A stretch of 64,000 nucleotides of DNA, from positions 85,169 through 149,168 of the forward strand of contig NZ_JABEQJ010000009.1 of the NCBI RefSeq assembly GCF_014174255.1. The letters run 5' to 3'. The notes under the pieces were generated by a model. That model searched no databases and was not told the DNA's origin. It worked only from the letters and a program-made list of their open reading frames with translations. How positions within the stretch are numbered: the first letter of the stretch is position 1; every line of letters begins with the position of its first letter. The DNA is from Gluconacetobacter sacchari. Lineage in GTDB: Bacteria > Pseudomonadota > Alphaproteobacteria > Acetobacterales > Acetobacteraceae. Below, piece by piece: positions 39,191 to 49,654 of the stretch. Position numbers and translations under genes: made by a program.

Positions 39191-41398
39191 TCATGCCCGG
39201 TTTTTACCGCGATATTCCGCGAGGTCCGTGCTGCCGGGCAGCCGAAAGCGGCTGACGAGCTGCGTCAGCTTGTCCGTCTCGTCCGCCAGGCGGTGCGAAG
39301 CCGCGCGGGATTTTTCGGCGATGGCGGCATTGCGCTGGGTCACCTGGTCCATCGCGTTGACCGTGATGTTGATTTCGGTGAGGGTGGCCGATTGCTCCTG
39401 CGCCGCCGTCAGGATCTGGGTCAGGTTGTCGCTGATCTGGCCGATGAATTGCGAGATATCGCCAAGCGCCTTTCCGGTTTCGGTCACACGCTTCGCGCCG
39501 GTCCGGATATCCGATGTCGTGGTCCTGACCAGGGTGCCGATTTCCTTCGCCGCCTGGGCGCATCGCTGCGAGAGGGCCCGGACTTCGCTGGCGACGACGG
39601 CGAAGCCTTTGCCCGCCTCGCCGGCTCTGGCGGCCTCGACGGCGGCATTGAGGGCCAGGATATTGGTCTGGAACGCAATGACGTCGATCGTTTCGACGAT
39701 GGCGACGATCTGTTTCGAATTCTCGTCGATCCGCAGCATGGCCGTCTGGGTCTGCTGCATGATGTCGGACGAAGCGCCGGCGGACCCGCGCGCCTGCACG
39801 CCGATCTTCTGCGCGTCGCTGATCTGCCGGACCGACGCACCCACGCTTTCGGTGATTTCGTTGACCGCGGCGGCCGTTTGCTCCAGCGAGGCCGCCTGCT
39901 GCTCGGTCCGCTCGGCCAGGGTTTCGGCCTCGGTCGCGACCTGCGTGGTCCCGGTGCTGATGACGCGGCCCGCGCCGGCGATCGTGGACAGCGCGTCGGC
40001 AAGCTGGCGCACCGACTGGTTGAAATTCCGCCGCAGGGGTTCGAACTCGCTCGGCAGGGTGGTCCTGATCTGACAGGACAGGTCACCTCGGGCCAGATTG
40101 TCCAGCCCTTCACCCATTGTCCTGATCACATCGTCGGTGTTGCGGATCTTGGCCTCTTCCTCCTGCCTTGTCTTCTGCCGAAGCCGGTCGTGCTGCTCGC
40201 GGGCTTCCATGGCGCGGGCCTCGGCCTCGCGGCCCTTCAGCAGCGCGGTGCGGAATCCTTCCAGGCCTTGGGCGACCATGCCGATTTCGTCGCCGCGTTC
40301 CGTCCCGGCGATGCTGTTGCCGTATTCTCCGTTTCTGAGGGCGGCAACCCCCGCCAGCAGGTTGCGGAACGGTGTCCTGATCAGTTTCCGCGAGATGAAA
40401 TAGACGACCAGGACCGAAAGGATCATGAGCACGGCGCCCGATATCAGCAGCGCGACGACATTGTCGCGCACCGGCGTCTCCAGTGCCGCGCGGGGAATAT
40501 CGACGACGAGGGTCCAGACATTGCTGAAGCCGGGGATCTGGAAGGGGAGCAGGATCCGTTCCTGCCGCCCGTCATGAAAGCCGCGCAGGATCCTGGCCTT
40601 GCGGCTGGCAATCGCCTGCGACAGTTCGGCGCGCCCGGCCTCCCTGTAAGGCTGGAGCAGGCGCGCCTTGTCGGGATGCGAGATCCAGACCATGTCCTCG
40701 GACAGGAGCGCGATGCTCCTGCTGCCGAAGACGTCCGAACCGCCCAGCAGGGTGACGATCCAGTCGAGCGGGGTATCGATCCCGGTGACGCCGATCGGCT
40801 TGCCGTCGAATTTCACCGGATAGGAAAAGGAGACCATTTCCACGCCGCTGCCCTCGTCGATATAGGGCTCGGTCAGGATGCCGGTGCCGCGCGCCATCGG
40901 AAGCGTGAACCAGCTCTGGCTGTAATGTTCCTCGACGGCATTGAAACCGATCGTGCCATCCGACTTGCGGACATAGTAGGGATTGAGGATGCCGTGGCTG
41001 TTGGTCCCCGGCGCGCTGAACGCCTTCTGCCCATCGAAGCCGCCGGGTATTTCCTCCATCCAGACGGCATACAGGTTGGGCGAACGGGTCTCGGCCTCGC
41101 GGAGCAGGCTGACGATTTCGGCCCGGCTGCCCGTCCCGGCCTTGTGGATCGCCTCGATGGCCACGGCGTTGTCGCGCGCGACGGCGTCCTGTTCCAGCAA
41201 TCGCCGCGTGATCTGGTCGGCCAGGATCTGGCTGCGGGAGGTCGCTTCGGAAAAAACGCTTTTTTCCACTTGCGATTTCATCATCCACGCCGATAACGTC
41301 ATCGCCATCGCCTGTATGGTGATGAAGGCGAGTCCGCATATCAGGACGATGCGTGCGGACAGGCTGTTCCATAGACGGCGCCGCGAATGATCAGGCAT
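39191..41398 (-). CDS. Methyl-accepting chemotaxis protein with dCache sensor
   Basis: A 735-residue chemoreceptor. The N-terminal helix ([19 protein letters not shown]) and second helix ([20 protein letters not shown]) bracket a large periplasmic dCache-type sensor containing [28 protein letters not shown] follows ([24 protein letters not shown]). The cytoplasmic hairpin carries the signature [42 protein letters not shown] 41398 is chosen; a longer start at 41452 exists. Ligand unknown. No che operon lies nearby, so it relies on a distant pathway. Confidence 0.95.
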   Translation of the reverse strand: MPDHSRRRLWNSLSARIVLICGLAFITIQAMAMTLSAWMMKSQVEKSVFSEATSRSQILADQITRRLLEQDAVARDNAVAIEAIHKAGTGSRAEIVSLLREAETRSPNLYAVWMEEIPGGFDGQKAFSAPGTNSHGILNPYYVRKSDGTIGFNAVEEHYSQSWFTLPMARGTGILTEPYIDEGSGVEMVSFSYPVKFDGKPIGVTGIDTPLDWIVTLLGGSDVFGSRSIALLSEDMVWISHPDKARLLQPYREAGRAELSQAIASRKARILRGFHDGRQERILLPFQIPGFSNVWTLVVDIPRAALETPVRDNVVALLISGAVLMILSVLVVYFISRKLIRTPFRNLLAGVAALRNGEYGNSIAGTERGDEIGMVAQGLEGFRTALLKGREAEARAMEAREQHDRLRQKTRQEEEAKIRNTDDVIRTMGEGLDNLARGDLSCQIRTTLPSEFEPLRRNFNQSVRQLADALSTIAGAGRVISTGTTQVATEAETLAERTEQQAASLEQTAAAVNEITESVGASVRQISDAQKIGVQARGSAGASSDIMQQTQTAMLRIDENSKQIVAIVETIDVIAFQTNILALNAAVEAARAGEAGKGFAVVASEVRALSQRCAQAAKEIGTLVRTTTSDIRTGAKRVTETGKALGDISQFIGQISDNLTQILTAAQEQSATLTEINITVNAMDQVTQRNAAIAEKSRAASHRLADETDKLTQLVSRFRLPGSTDLAEYRGKNRA

Positions 41399-41607
41399 GA
41401 AAGGCGTTTTCCTTTCTCGTTTTCGAAACCCTCCATGGAAGAAACGGACCATTTCCCCGGGGGCAGCCCTCGGCCTCGGGTCGTGTGGTCCGGGTCGGAA
41501 GGGCAGGTCATAGCGAGCGTCCGAGAGGCCGATCCCGCTTGCCGACGATGGGCCAGCCTAACATACCGTTCCTTTCTGTAAACGAAGGAATGGTGCCAAA
41601 CGCTCCG

Positions 41608-42951
41608 TCAGCCCGCCGGGGCGTCGCGGTCATGAACCATCTGGCCGGCGACGTAGGTCGCGCGGACGCTGCGGTCGTCCCCCAGCATCATCAGCACGAA
41701 CAGCAGGTCCTCGATCGTCTCGCATTGTTCGGCGCGCTGGGCCATCAGCGGGGTGGCGCCGGGGTCGAGCACGCACAGGTCGGCTTCCATGCCGGGGGAG
41801 ATGGTGCCGATGCGGTCGTCCAGATACAGGGCGTGCGCGCCGCCGGCGGTGGCCAGCCAGAACGCCTGGACCGGATGCAGGCGCCGCCCGGTGGACTGCG
41901 CGACCTTGTAGGCTTCGTTCAGCGTCTGCAACTGCGACAGGCTGGTGCCGGCGCCGACATCGGTACCCAGCCCCACCCGCACCGGCCGGCGCGGGTCGAG
42001 CGCGTCGAACAGGCGGAAGGCGCCGCTACCCAGGAACAGGTTCGAGGTCGGGCAGTGCGCCAGGGCGCATCCCGCCGCGTGGCAGGCGTGGAAACTGTCT
42101 TCATCGACATGCACGCCGTGGCCCAGCACGCTGCGCGGCCCGACCAGGCCGGCATGGGCATAGACATCCAGATACGACCCGCGCCGGGGAAAGAGCTGGC
42201 GGATCCATTCGACCTCGGCCAGGTTTTCCGAAAGGTGGGTCTGCATGAACAGCCCCGCGCGCTGGCGCAGCAGGCTGCCCGCGAGGTCGAGCTGCTCTTC
42301 GGTGCTGGTGGCCGCGAAGCGCGGCGTGACGGCATAAAGCTGCCGCCCGCGCTGGTGCCAGCGGTCGATCAGGGCCAGGGAGTCGTCATAGCCGCCCTGG
42401 GGCGTATCGCGCAGGTTGGCGGGCGCATTGCGGTCCATCAGGACCTTGCCCGCGACCATGCGGGTATTCAATCGGGCCGATTCGGCGAAGAACGCATCGA
42501 CCGAATGGGGGTGGACCGTGCAGTACACGGCGGCGCTGGTGGTGCCGGCGCGCAGCAGTTCGCGCAGGAAGCGCCGGGCCACCCCGGCGGCGTAATCGGG
42601 GTCGGCGAAGCGGGCCTCGGTGGGAAAGGTGTAGCGTTCCAGCCATTCCAGAAGTTGTTCGCCATACGCCGCGATCATCGGCAGTTGCGGATAATGGACG
42701 TGGGTGTCGACGAACCCGGCCGAGATGATGCCCTCGCGCCAGTGCGTGAGCGGCGTGCCGGGCGGCAGCGTGTCGCGCAGCGCGTCGAAGGCGCCGAACC
42801 GCGCGATGCGACCGTCCTCGATCAGGATCAGGGCGTCGGGCTCGTACACCAGCGCCCGGGCCGGGTCGTCCAGGAAGGGATTGGCGCCGAACGTGACGGC
42901 GCGCCCGCGCAGGGCGTGGCGGGCGGGCGTAAGGGGCGGAGACGGGATCAT
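41608..42951 (-). CDS. guaD: Guanine deaminase
   Basis: A 446-residue Zn amidohydrolase converting guanine to xanthine. GFVDTHVHYPQLPMI has the HxH metal pair and guanine-deaminase PQ motif, FMQTHLSENLAEVEWI provides another metal-His and the catalytic Glu, VLGHGVHVDED and CALAHCPTSNLFLGSG hold further contacts, and VGLGTDVGAGTSLS the catalytic Asp. ATG 42951 is chosen. The FUSC membrane protein gene ends 25 bp upstream, so the two may be cotranscribed. A second, divergent paralogue lies at 45292. Confidence 0.93.
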   Translation of the reverse strand: MIPSPPLTPARHALRGRAVTFGANPFLDDPARALVYEPDALILIEDGRIARFGAFDALRDTLPPGTPLTHWREGIISAGFVDTHVHYPQLPMIAAYGEQLLEWLERYTFPTEARFADPDYAAGVARRFLRELLRAGTTSAAVYCTVHPHSVDAFFAESARLNTRMVAGKVLMDRNAPANLRDTPQGGYDDSLALIDRWHQRGRQLYAVTPRFAATSTEEQLDLAGSLLRQRAGLFMQTHLSENLAEVEWIRQLFPRRGSYLDVYAHAGLVGPRSVLGHGVHVDEDSFHACHAAGCALAHCPTSNLFLGSGAFRLFDALDPRRPVRVGLGTDVGAGTSLSQLQTLNEAYKVAQSTGRRLHPVQAFWLATAGGAHALYLDDRIGTISPGMEADLCVLDPGATPLMAQRAEQCETIEDLLFVLMMLGDDRSVRATYVAGQMVHDRDAPAG

Positions 42952-42976
42952 GGTCGCTTGCTCGGTTCTGTCTGTT

Positions 42977-45163
42977 TCATGCGGGCGGGCGATAGGCTTC
43001 CGACGTGTCGATGAACCCCGCATTGGCGTCCAGCTCGTACGAGATGACCAGCAGATAGGCGATGGCGCGGGTCAGTTCGACGCGTGCGCCGATATTGGGT
43101 TCGCGCGCCTCGATGCCGCGCAGGCTGGCGACGGCGGTGCGCGCCGCGCGGGCGGTGCGGCCGCGCTGGCCGGTCAGTTGCGCCATGCGCCGCAGAACCA
43201 TGGTCAGCGGACGGCGCGCCCGGGGCGGCAGTTGCTCGCGGGCCAGCACGGTGCGCAGGCGGATGATGTTCAGCCCGATCGTCATGACCGACAGCGTGCC
43301 TTGCAGATAGGCCTCGATGGTGGGGGTCGGCGTGGGGCCGGCATGGCGGATCAGGCGGGCGAAACGATCGGTATTCAGCCCGATCCAGTCATGGGTCTGC
43401 GGAATGGGCAGCGCCGAGGCCAGATGGCGCAGGTCGTGCAGGTTGCGTTCGCGCATGCGCAGGCGCTCGGCCCGGTTGCTGAAGGGCAGGACGGTGCGGA
43501 AGACCAGGACCGAGAAGCCGATGCTGGCCAGCAGCGAGAGCGAGGAATTGAAATATGCGATCTCGTCCAGCCGGCCCTGGTTGGATGGCCCGATCAGGTT
43601 GGCCAGGAACAGCGTATAGGACGCGGCCGCGCCGGCCGTGGCGGGGTTGCGGGCCGCCAGGCCGCCCGCGATCATCGGCAATGCCAGGCAGGCCGCCAGG
43701 ATTTCGAAATCCGCCGGTCGGGGAAGGATCAACATCACCAGCACGAACGAGACCCCGACCGCCCATACCGCGCCGAGCAGAAAATTCATGGTGCCCAGCA
43801 CCGGGTTTTCGCGCGTCGCGAACAGGCCGCAGGTCAGCGCGACCATGATGATGAAGGCAAGGCCGCTGGGCCAGGCGGTGATCTCCCAGATCACGGCCGC
43901 CGAGGTGATCGCGAGGGCGGCGCGAATGCCGTTATGGGCCGCTTCCTTGAGGTCGCGATGCGCCTTCAGGCGGAAATGGAAGCGGTCGCCGCGGATGACG
44001 CGGTGACTGGCATCGAATTCCTCCAGCGCCTGCTGGAGTTCCGCCAGCAGTTCCTCCAGCGCGCTGTGCAGGATGCGACCGTCCAGCAGCGCCTGGATCT
44101 CAGGACTGTCGGGCGGATGCCGGCCGGTGCTTTCCTCGGTCAGGGCGTTGACGATCTGCTGGCGGCAGACGCCGCGCAGCGCGCGCAGGTCGGCCAGCAC
44201 CGCGGGCAGGTCCTCGTCCCGCCGCAGGCGGGGCGGCATGCCCTGTAGAAAGGTGCGCACCAGCAGCGAGGTTTCGGTGAATCCCTGGTGTGCCGTGCCC
44301 AGTGCGCGCAGGCGCGCGGTCATGCCCAGCCCGCGCGACAGCAGCACCGATACGGTGGCCAGGGCGGCGCGGGCGTGATCGCCCTCGTGCCCATGGGGGC
44401 CCATCTCGATCTCGCTGAACTCGATCTGGTCGTTGATCGTCAGGATGGTACCGAACAGCGCGCGCGAGCGCACGAACGCTTCCTCGTTTCCGGCCAGCAG
44501 GTCGGCGATGGCGCCGGACGTGCTGGTCAGCGCCATCAGCAGTTTCTCGCGGATATTGCGGCGCGCCGTATCGGCCAGGTTATGGGACAGCAGGCCCGCG
44601 ATCAGGCTTTCGCAGACGATGCCCAGCACGATGTAGGTCGAGCGCGACATCGCGATCATGAACACGTCGACGGGGCTGCGTATCGCGTCCAGCGCGACGA
44701 TGGCGCAGGTATAGCCCGCCAGCACCAGCGCGTAGGAGCGGAAGTTCCGCACCAGCGTCGCCAGCGCGCAGCAGATGCCGACCCACAGGGCGATCGCGGG
44801 GAAGAACAGCCACGGCGCCTGTGGAAAGGCGGCGACCAGGGCGACGGCGGAGGTCGCGCCGACTGCGGTGCCGACCAGCCGCCACCGCGCCTTCGACAGG
44901 CTCTCGCCCCGCGACCCCTGCGCCACGATCCACACCGTCATCGGCGCCCATTGCGGGCTGTCCAGTTCCATCCACATCGCCAGGACCAGCGACAGGATCG
45001 CGGCGGCGGTGGTACGCACCGCGAAACCCAGGGCCTCGCCCTTGGGGGCGTACAGCCACCGCAGATGGCTCAGCCGCCCGGCGCCCGGCGGCCGCAGGGT
45101 CGGGGGGCGCCATGACAGGAGGCGTTCCAGCGTGCTGAGGGCGGAAGCGGGGAAGACGGGCAC
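42977..45163 (-). CDS. FUSC-family membrane protein
   Basis: A 728-residue inner-membrane protein of the fusaric-acid-resistance/YccS-like FUSC superfamily. The two membrane blocks are residues about 45-190 (AVRTTAAAILSLVLAMWMEL; WAPMTVWIVAQGSRGESLSKARWRLVGTAVGA) and about 410-560 (ALAITSAAVIWEITAWPSG). The central and C-terminal cytoplasmic parts are helical. The family exports aromatic carboxylates or other small acids. GTG 45163 is the start. Sandwiched between two guanine deaminase genes, it could export a purine-related acid (inference). Confidence 0.88.
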   Translation of the reverse strand: MPVFPASALSTLERLLSWRPPTLRPPGAGRLSHLRWLYAPKGEALGFAVRTTAAAILSLVLAMWMELDSPQWAPMTVWIVAQGSRGESLSKARWRLVGTAVGATSAVALVAAFPQAPWLFFPAIALWVGICCALATLVRNFRSYALVLAGYTCAIVALDAIRSPVDVFMIAMSRSTYIVLGIVCESLIAGLLSHNLADTARRNIREKLLMALTSTSGAIADLLAGNEEAFVRSRALFGTILTINDQIEFSEIEMGPHGHEGDHARAALATVSVLLSRGLGMTARLRALGTAHQGFTETSLLVRTFLQGMPPRLRRDEDLPAVLADLRALRGVCRQQIVNALTEESTGRHPPDSPEIQALLDGRILHSALEELLAELQQALEEFDASHRVIRGDRFHFRLKAHRDLKEAAHNGIRAALAITSAAVIWEITAWPSGLAFIIMVALTCGLFATRENPVLGTMNFLLGAVWAVGVSFVLVMLILPRPADFEILAACLALPMIAGGLAARNPATAGAAASYTLFLANLIGPSNQGRLDEIAYFNSSLSLLASIGFSVLVFRTVLPFSNRAERLRMRERNLHDLRHLASALPIPQTHDWIGLNTDRFARLIRHAGPTPTPTIEAYLQGTLSVMTIGLNIIRLRTVLAREQLPPRARRPLTMVLRRMAQLTGQRGRTARAARTAVASLRGIEAREPNIGARVELTRAIAYLLVISYELDANAGFIDTSEAYRPPA

Positions 45164-45291
45164 GGCGCGTGGGGTTTCCGGCGGCAGGGGCTATTCGCGC
45201 CAGACTAGGTCAGGTGCCGCCGCGACGATAGCCGAGCGGCGTATATCAGTCATAAGTATCGGGTGCCGCATGGGGCCGCAGGGAGGGAAAG

Positions 45292-46671
45292 ATGACCGAT
45301 CGACATGCCGCCGACCATCCCTGGACGGATCTGCGGAACCGGGTGGTGGCCGGGGACTGGTTCCATGCCCCGTCGCCCGGCCGGCTGGAGCGGATGGAAG
45401 GCGGACTGGTCGAGATCGGCGCCGACGGGCGGATCGTGGCGGTCCGCGCGGCGGGGCATGCCGCGCACCGCGAGATGGCGCGTCGCGCGGCGGAAGCGGG
45501 CAGGCTGGTCACGCTGGATGGATTGCTGATCCCGGGCCTGGTCGACCTGCATGTCCATGCGCCGCAATATCCGCAACTGGGCAAGGGGCTGGACCAGCCC
45601 CTGGAAGCCTGGCTGCAACGATACACCTTCCCGCTGGAGGCGCGGTATGCCGACCGGATGTTCGCGCGCCGGGTCTATCGGCGCCTGGTGGCCGACCTGC
45701 TGGCGGGCGGCACCACCACCGCGCTCTACTTCGCCAGCCGGCACGTCGAGGCCACCTGCGAACTGGCCGATGCCTGCATTGCGTTCCGGCAGCGGGCGCT
45801 GGTGGGGCGGGTGGTGATGGACAATCCCGGCCAGTGTCCCGATTTCTATCGGGACGGCTCGGTGGCCGAGGGCGTGGCGGCCACGCGGGCGGTCGCGGCG
45901 CATATCGCCGCCCACCCGGCCAATGACGGATGGGTGCGGCCCGTCATCACGCCGCGTTTCCTGCCGTCCTGCACCGACGACATGCTGCGCGCGCTGGGGC
46001 ATCTGGCCGGCGAGTGCGGCTGCCATGTCCAGACCCATTGCGCCGAGAGCGACTGGGCGCGCGATTACGGCCAGGCCCGCTTCGGACGGAGCGATGTCGA
46101 GACGCTGGACCGTTTCGGCCTGCTGACCCGCCATACGGTCCTGGCGCACGGCAATTTCATCACCGGGTCCGATATGGCGTTGCTGGCCCGGCGGGGCGGG
46201 GCCGTCGCCCACTGCCCGCTGTCGAACGCCTGGTTCGCCAATGCGGTCTTTCCGCTGCGCGCCGCGCTGGACAAGGGGGTGCGGGTCGGGCTGGGGACCG
46301 ACGTCGCCGGCGGTCCCTCGGCATCGATGATGGGGGCGATGCGGATGACGGTCGCGGCATCGCGCATGCTGTGCGACGGCGTCGATCCCGACCGGCCGGC
46401 GGCGGGGCGCGGCCGGCCGGGCAGCGGCGTGGACATGATGACGGCCTTCCACCTGGCGACGGCGGGCGGCGGCGATGCGCTCGACCTGCCGGTGGGCCGC
46501 TTCGCCCCCGGCCAGCATTTCGACGCGCTGCGCATCGACCCCGACGCTCCCCTGGGCACGATGCGGCTGTGGGGGGACGAAAGCGACGAGGATCTGCTGG
46601 CGACGGCGCTCTATACGGCGTCGCGGGCCAACATCACCCATGTCTGGACCGGCGGGCTGCACGCCGGATAG
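45292..46671 (+). CDS. Guanine-deaminase-like amidohydrolase, second paralogue
   Basis: A 459-residue amidohydrolase clearly related to guanine deaminases. LIPGLVDLHVHAPQYPQLG matches the HxH-APQYPQ motif, HVQTHCAESDWARDYG supplies a His/Glu pair, VLAHGNFITGSD and AVAHCPLSNAWFANAVFP follow, VGLGTDVAGGPSASMMG carries the catalytic Asp. GGAGGGAAAG is upstream of the ATG. It differs from the 41608 enzyme enough to be an ancient paralogue, closer in motif style to the eukaryote/firmicute type. Substrate could be guanine or a related base. Confidence 0.85.
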   Translation: MTDRHAADHPWTDLRNRVVAGDWFHAPSPGRLERMEGGLVEIGADGRIVAVRAAGHAAHREMARRAAEAGRLVTLDGLLIPGLVDLHVHAPQYPQLGKGLDQPLEAWLQRYTFPLEARYADRMFARRVYRRLVADLLAGGTTTALYFASRHVEATCELADACIAFRQRALVGRVVMDNPGQCPDFYRDGSVAEGVAATRAVAAHIAAHPANDGWVRPVITPRFLPSCTDDMLRALGHLAGECGCHVQTHCAESDWARDYGQARFGRSDVETLDRFGLLTRHTVLAHGNFITGSDMALLARRGGAVAHCPLSNAWFANAVFPLRAALDKGVRVGLGTDVAGGPSASMMGAMRMTVAASRMLCDGVDPDRPAAGRGRPGSGVDMMTAFHLATAGGGDALDLPVGRFAPGQHFDALRIDPDAPLGTMRLWGDESDEDLLATALYTASRANITHVWTGGLHAG

Positions 46672-46700
46672 CGTCCCGCCCGAAAAGGTCCCACAGACTC

Positions 46701-46716
46701 TCCCGCTTCAGCGGGA
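46701..46716. terminator. Convergent hairpin between deaminase paralogue and ribokinase
   Basis: TCCCGCT-TC-AGCGGGA is a 7-bp stem that overlaps the last codons of rbsK. A longer alternative pairing exists between 46672-46679 and 46711-46718. No T tract follows, so termination would be weak. Confidence 0.45.
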
Positions 46717-47652
46717 CGCGAGCAGGCGCTCGATTTCGGGCCGGGTCGGCGCGGCATCCGATGCGCCCCGGCGCGTCGTGGCCAGGGCGCCGCAGGCGGC
46801 GGCGAATCGCGTGGCCCGCGCCAGGTCCATGCCGGCCGCCAACGCGACCGCCAGCCCGCCGTTGAAGCAGTCGCCGGCCGCCGTGCTGTCGACGGCCGCG
46901 ACGGCGAAGGGCGGCACGAATCCGTGGCCCGATTCGTCGGAATACAGCACGCCTCGCGCGCCCAGCTTGACGATGGCGCGGCGCAGCCCCAGCCGGTGCA
47001 GCCTCTCGGCCGCGCGGCGCGCGCTGTCGGGGTCGTGCGGGCGCAGGCCGGTCAGGCGCTCGGTTTCCGTCTCGTTCGGGGTCATCAGTTCGGCCAGCGG
47101 AAACAAGGCGGCGTCCAGCCCCTCGGCCGGTACGGGGGCCGGGTCGAGAATCAGCCGCGCCCCGGCCCGTTCCACAGCCAGCGCCGCCGCATGCAGCGTG
47201 TCCGTCGGGATTTCGCATTGCATCAGCACGATCGTGCCCGGTGCCAGCAGCGCCGCCATGCGGGCGATATCGGCGCGGTCGACATGCATGTTCGCGCCGC
47301 CCACGACGACGATCGTATTTTCGCCCGCCGAATCGGTACAGATCATCGCCAGACCCGTCAGATCGCCCGCCGAGCGGTACAGATCGTCGGGCGCGACTCC
47401 ATTTCGCCGCAGCGCCGCCGCCGCGTAATCGGCCAACGGATCGTCGCCCGTCCGTCCGACCAGCCGGACATCCGCGCCCAGCCGCGCCGCCGCGACCGCC
47501 TGGTTGGCGCCCTTTCCACCCAGCCCCAGGCCCGCATCGCGCGCGTGAAGCGTTTCACCTGGAACGGGAAAGTGATGCAACCGCGCGCCGAGATCGATAT
47601 TGACGCTGCCGAATACGACGATCGGAGTTTTATTACTTCGTGTTGCGTGCAT
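46708..47652 (-). CDS. rbsK: Ribokinase
   Basis: A 314-residue PfkB-family kinase that phosphorylates ribose at O5. VVFGSVNIDLGARLHHFPVPGETLHA and GLGGKGANQAVAAARLGADV are the first signature; AAVDSTAAGDCFNGGLAVALAAG is the second, with the catalytic Asp in the AAGD form seen in E. coli RbsK. The ATG at 47652 has GAGGGG upstream. The leader region (47653-47794) is A/T-rich. It could salvage ribose released from nucleosides, matching the nearby purine deaminases (inference). Confidence 0.93.
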   Translation of the reverse strand: MHATRSNKTPIVVFGSVNIDLGARLHHFPVPGETLHARDAGLGLGGKGANQAVAAARLGADVRLVGRTGDDPLADYAAAALRRNGVAPDDLYRSAGDLTGLAMICTDSAGENTIVVVGGANMHVDRADIARMAALLAPGTIVLMQCEIPTDTLHAAALAVERAGARLILDPAPVPAEGLDAALFPLAELMTPNETETERLTGLRPHDPDSARRAAERLHRLGLRRAIVKLGARGVLYSDESGHGFVPPFAVAAVDSTAAGDCFNGGLAVALAAGMDLARATRFAAACGALATTRRGASDAAPTRPEIERLLASR

Positions 47653-47794
47653 CGGCCCCTCGTTCCCGTTAAAAATTAAAAATGTTTTTGTAAGAATTAT
47701 TTGTCTACGATGCCATTTCAAGGTACTTATGATAATGAAGCGACGCGAATCGCTGATGTCGTAATAAGTCATAATAACAGAATGGAATTTCGGT

Positions 47795-48283
47795 ATGTCG
47801 GAAATTGAGCAGGGTGCATCATTGCTGGAACTCACGGCGCAGATCGTGTCGGCGCACGTCTCGAACAACAGCGTCGTGGCCGATGGCGTGCCTGATCTGA
47901 TCCGGCAGGTCTATCAGGCGCTGACATCTCTCGGCCAGGCGGCGCCGGAACCCGAGAAACTCCAGCCCGCGGTGCCGATCAAGCGGTCGGTCTTCCCGGA
48001 TTACATCGTCTGTCTCGAGGACGGAAAGAAGCTCAAGATGCTCAAGCGGCATCTCCAGAGCGCCTATGGCATGACGCCGGAGCAATATCGCGAGCGCTGG
48101 GGCCTGCCGACGGATTACCCGATGGTCGCCCCGAACTATGCCGAGCGCCGCTCCACCCTGGCGCGGGAAATCGGCCTGGGCCGCAAGATCACCGCGACGG
48201 TCGAGGAGGCGCCGGCCGACAGTTCGGGCGCCAAGCCGGCGGCCCGGCGTGGGCGCAAACCCGCCGCGACGCAGGAGGGATGA
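47795..48283 (+). CDS. mucR: MucR/Ros-family transcriptional regulator
   Basis: A 162-residue zinc-finger-type regulator of the MucR/Ros family. The core FPDYIVCLEDGKKLKMLKRHL and YGMTPEQYRERWGLPTDYPMVAPNYAERRS is highly conserved; the first finger Cys of Ros is not present, as in several MucR proteins. The C-terminal tail is Ala/Lys-rich and basic. Members silence A/T-rich promoters including their own and control exopolysaccharide or virulence genes. The A/T-rich 47653-47794 gap ahead is a likely autoregulatory target. Confidence 0.93.
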   Translation: MSEIEQGASLLELTAQIVSAHVSNNSVVADGVPDLIRQVYQALTSLGQAAPEPEKLQPAVPIKRSVFPDYIVCLEDGKKLKMLKRHLQSAYGMTPEQYRERWGLPTDYPMVAPNYAERRSTLAREIGLGRKITATVEEAPADSSGAKPAARRGRKPAATQEG

Positions 48284-48316
48284 TGCGCTTCGCCTCGCTG
48301 GCCGGTCGCAGACGGC

Positions 48317-49255
48317 ATGGCTGATCCCGATCTGGTGACCGACCGGTTGCGCCTGCGCCGGCGCCTGCTGTTCTGGCGGGCGGCGGCGGTCGGCGCGTTC
48401 GTCCTGGCGTGGCTGGGGATCGGCGGCCATATGCTGGTCCATCATGGCGCCCTGGTCGGACGCGACCATCTGGTCCGGGTTCGGGTTGCCGGCATCATCG
48501 GATCGGACAACCGCAAACTGATCGATCTGATCGACGCCGCGGCGAAGGCGAAGGCAATTCGGGGCATGGTGCTGTCGGTCGACAGTCCTGGCGGTTCGGT
48601 CAGCGGCGGCGAGGCCCTGCACGATGCGGTGGCCCGCTTCGCCGCGCGCAAGCCGGTCGTGGTGACGATGGGTGGAGTCGCGGCGTCGGCGGGGTACATG
48701 ATCTCGGTTCCCGCGCAGCGCATCTTCGCCGGGCAGTCGACCCTGACCGGGTCGATCGGCGTGATCATGCAGGCACCGGATGTCTCCGGCCTGCTGGATC
48801 GCGTGGGGGTGCGGGTCGACGAACTGGTATCCGGCCCGATGAAGGGGCAGCCGTCGGTCGTCCAGCCGCTATCTCCCGAAGGGCGGCAGATGTTGCAGGG
48901 CGTGGTGGCGGACCTGTTCGACCAGTTCGTCACGATGGTGGCGGACGGCCGGCATATGCCGGTCGATCGGGTACGGTCCCTGGCCGACGGCCGCCCCTAT
49001 ACGGGTCGGCAGGCGCTGCCGCTGGGGCTGGTCGACCAGATCGGGACCGAGCGCGACGCCGTGGCCTGGCTGAAGCGGAAAGAGCATCTTTCCGACACGA
49101 CTCCGGTTGTCGATCTGAAGGTTGCGCGCAGCCGGTCGTGGATCCCGCGTCTGACACGAAGCATGCTGGGCGTCATTCTTGGTGAGGAATGGGTAGGATC
49201 TGTGGTATCGCAAGGCGTTGCGCTTGACGGTGCTCTAGCGATCTGGAAACCTTGA
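48317..49255 (+). CDS. sppA: Signal peptide peptidase SppA (S49)
   Basis: A 312-residue short-form S49 protease that cleaves leftover signal peptides at the inner membrane. A single N-terminal anchor ([21 protein letters not shown]) is followed by [21 protein letters not shown], the catalytic Ser in [16 protein letters not shown] and the probable catalytic Lys in [13 protein letters not shown] 48317 starts 33 bp after mucR. The next gene is ihfB, a common alphaproteobacterial order. Confidence 0.94.
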   Translation: MADPDLVTDRLRLRRRLLFWRAAAVGAFVLAWLGIGGHMLVHHGALVGRDHLVRVRVAGIIGSDNRKLIDLIDAAAKAKAIRGMVLSVDSPGGSVSGGEALHDAVARFAARKPVVVTMGGVAASAGYMISVPAQRIFAGQSTLTGSIGVIMQAPDVSGLLDRVGVRVDELVSGPMKGQPSVVQPLSPEGRQMLQGVVADLFDQFVTMVADGRHMPVDRVRSLADGRPYTGRQALPLGLVDQIGTERDAVAWLKRKEHLSDTTPVVDLKVARSRSWIPRLTRSMLGVILGEEWVGSVVSQGVALDGALAIWKP

Positions 49256-49275
49256 ATCGAAACGGGACACGACGG

Positions 49276-49575
49276 ATGACCAAATCGGAGCTGATCGCCG
49301 AACTGGCTGCGGCCAACCCGCACCTTCTCAGCCGCGATGTCGAATTGATCGTTCAGACGATCTTCAGCGAGATCAGCGCGGCGCTGTCCCGGGGCGACCG
49401 GGTGGAACTGCGCGGCTTCGGGGCGTTCACGGTCAAGAAACGCGATGCCCGGACCGGCCGTAACCCCCGCACCGGCGAAATGGTGGCCGTGGATGAAAAG
49501 GTCGTCCCGTTCTTCAAGGCCGGCAAGGAACTGCGCGAGCGCGTCAATGGCGGCGTCGAGCCCGGCGAAGACTGA
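49276..49575 (+). CDS. ihfB: Integration host factor subunit beta
   Basis: A 99-residue DNA-bending protein of the HU/IHF family, forming a heterodimer with IHF alpha. [33 protein letters not shown] is the dimerisation part; [29 protein letters not shown] is the DNA-intercalating beta arm, with Pro in the NPRTG tip. ATG 49276 is chosen over an upstream in-frame codon. It is 20 bp after sppA and probably cotranscribed. IHF would also bend sigma-54 promoters such as that at glnK. Confidence 0.96.
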   Translation: MTKSELIAELAAANPHLLSRDVELIVQTIFSEISAALSRGDRVELRGFGAFTVKKRDARTGRNPRTGEMVAVDEKVVPFFKAGKELRERVNGGVEPGED

Positions 49576-49654
49576 CCGTCTCGCAGAATGTTCTTGATAT
49601 GTTCTGGTCGCGGCTGCTACGACTTCGCTTCATGAGCGGTGCCGGTTCGCGGGG

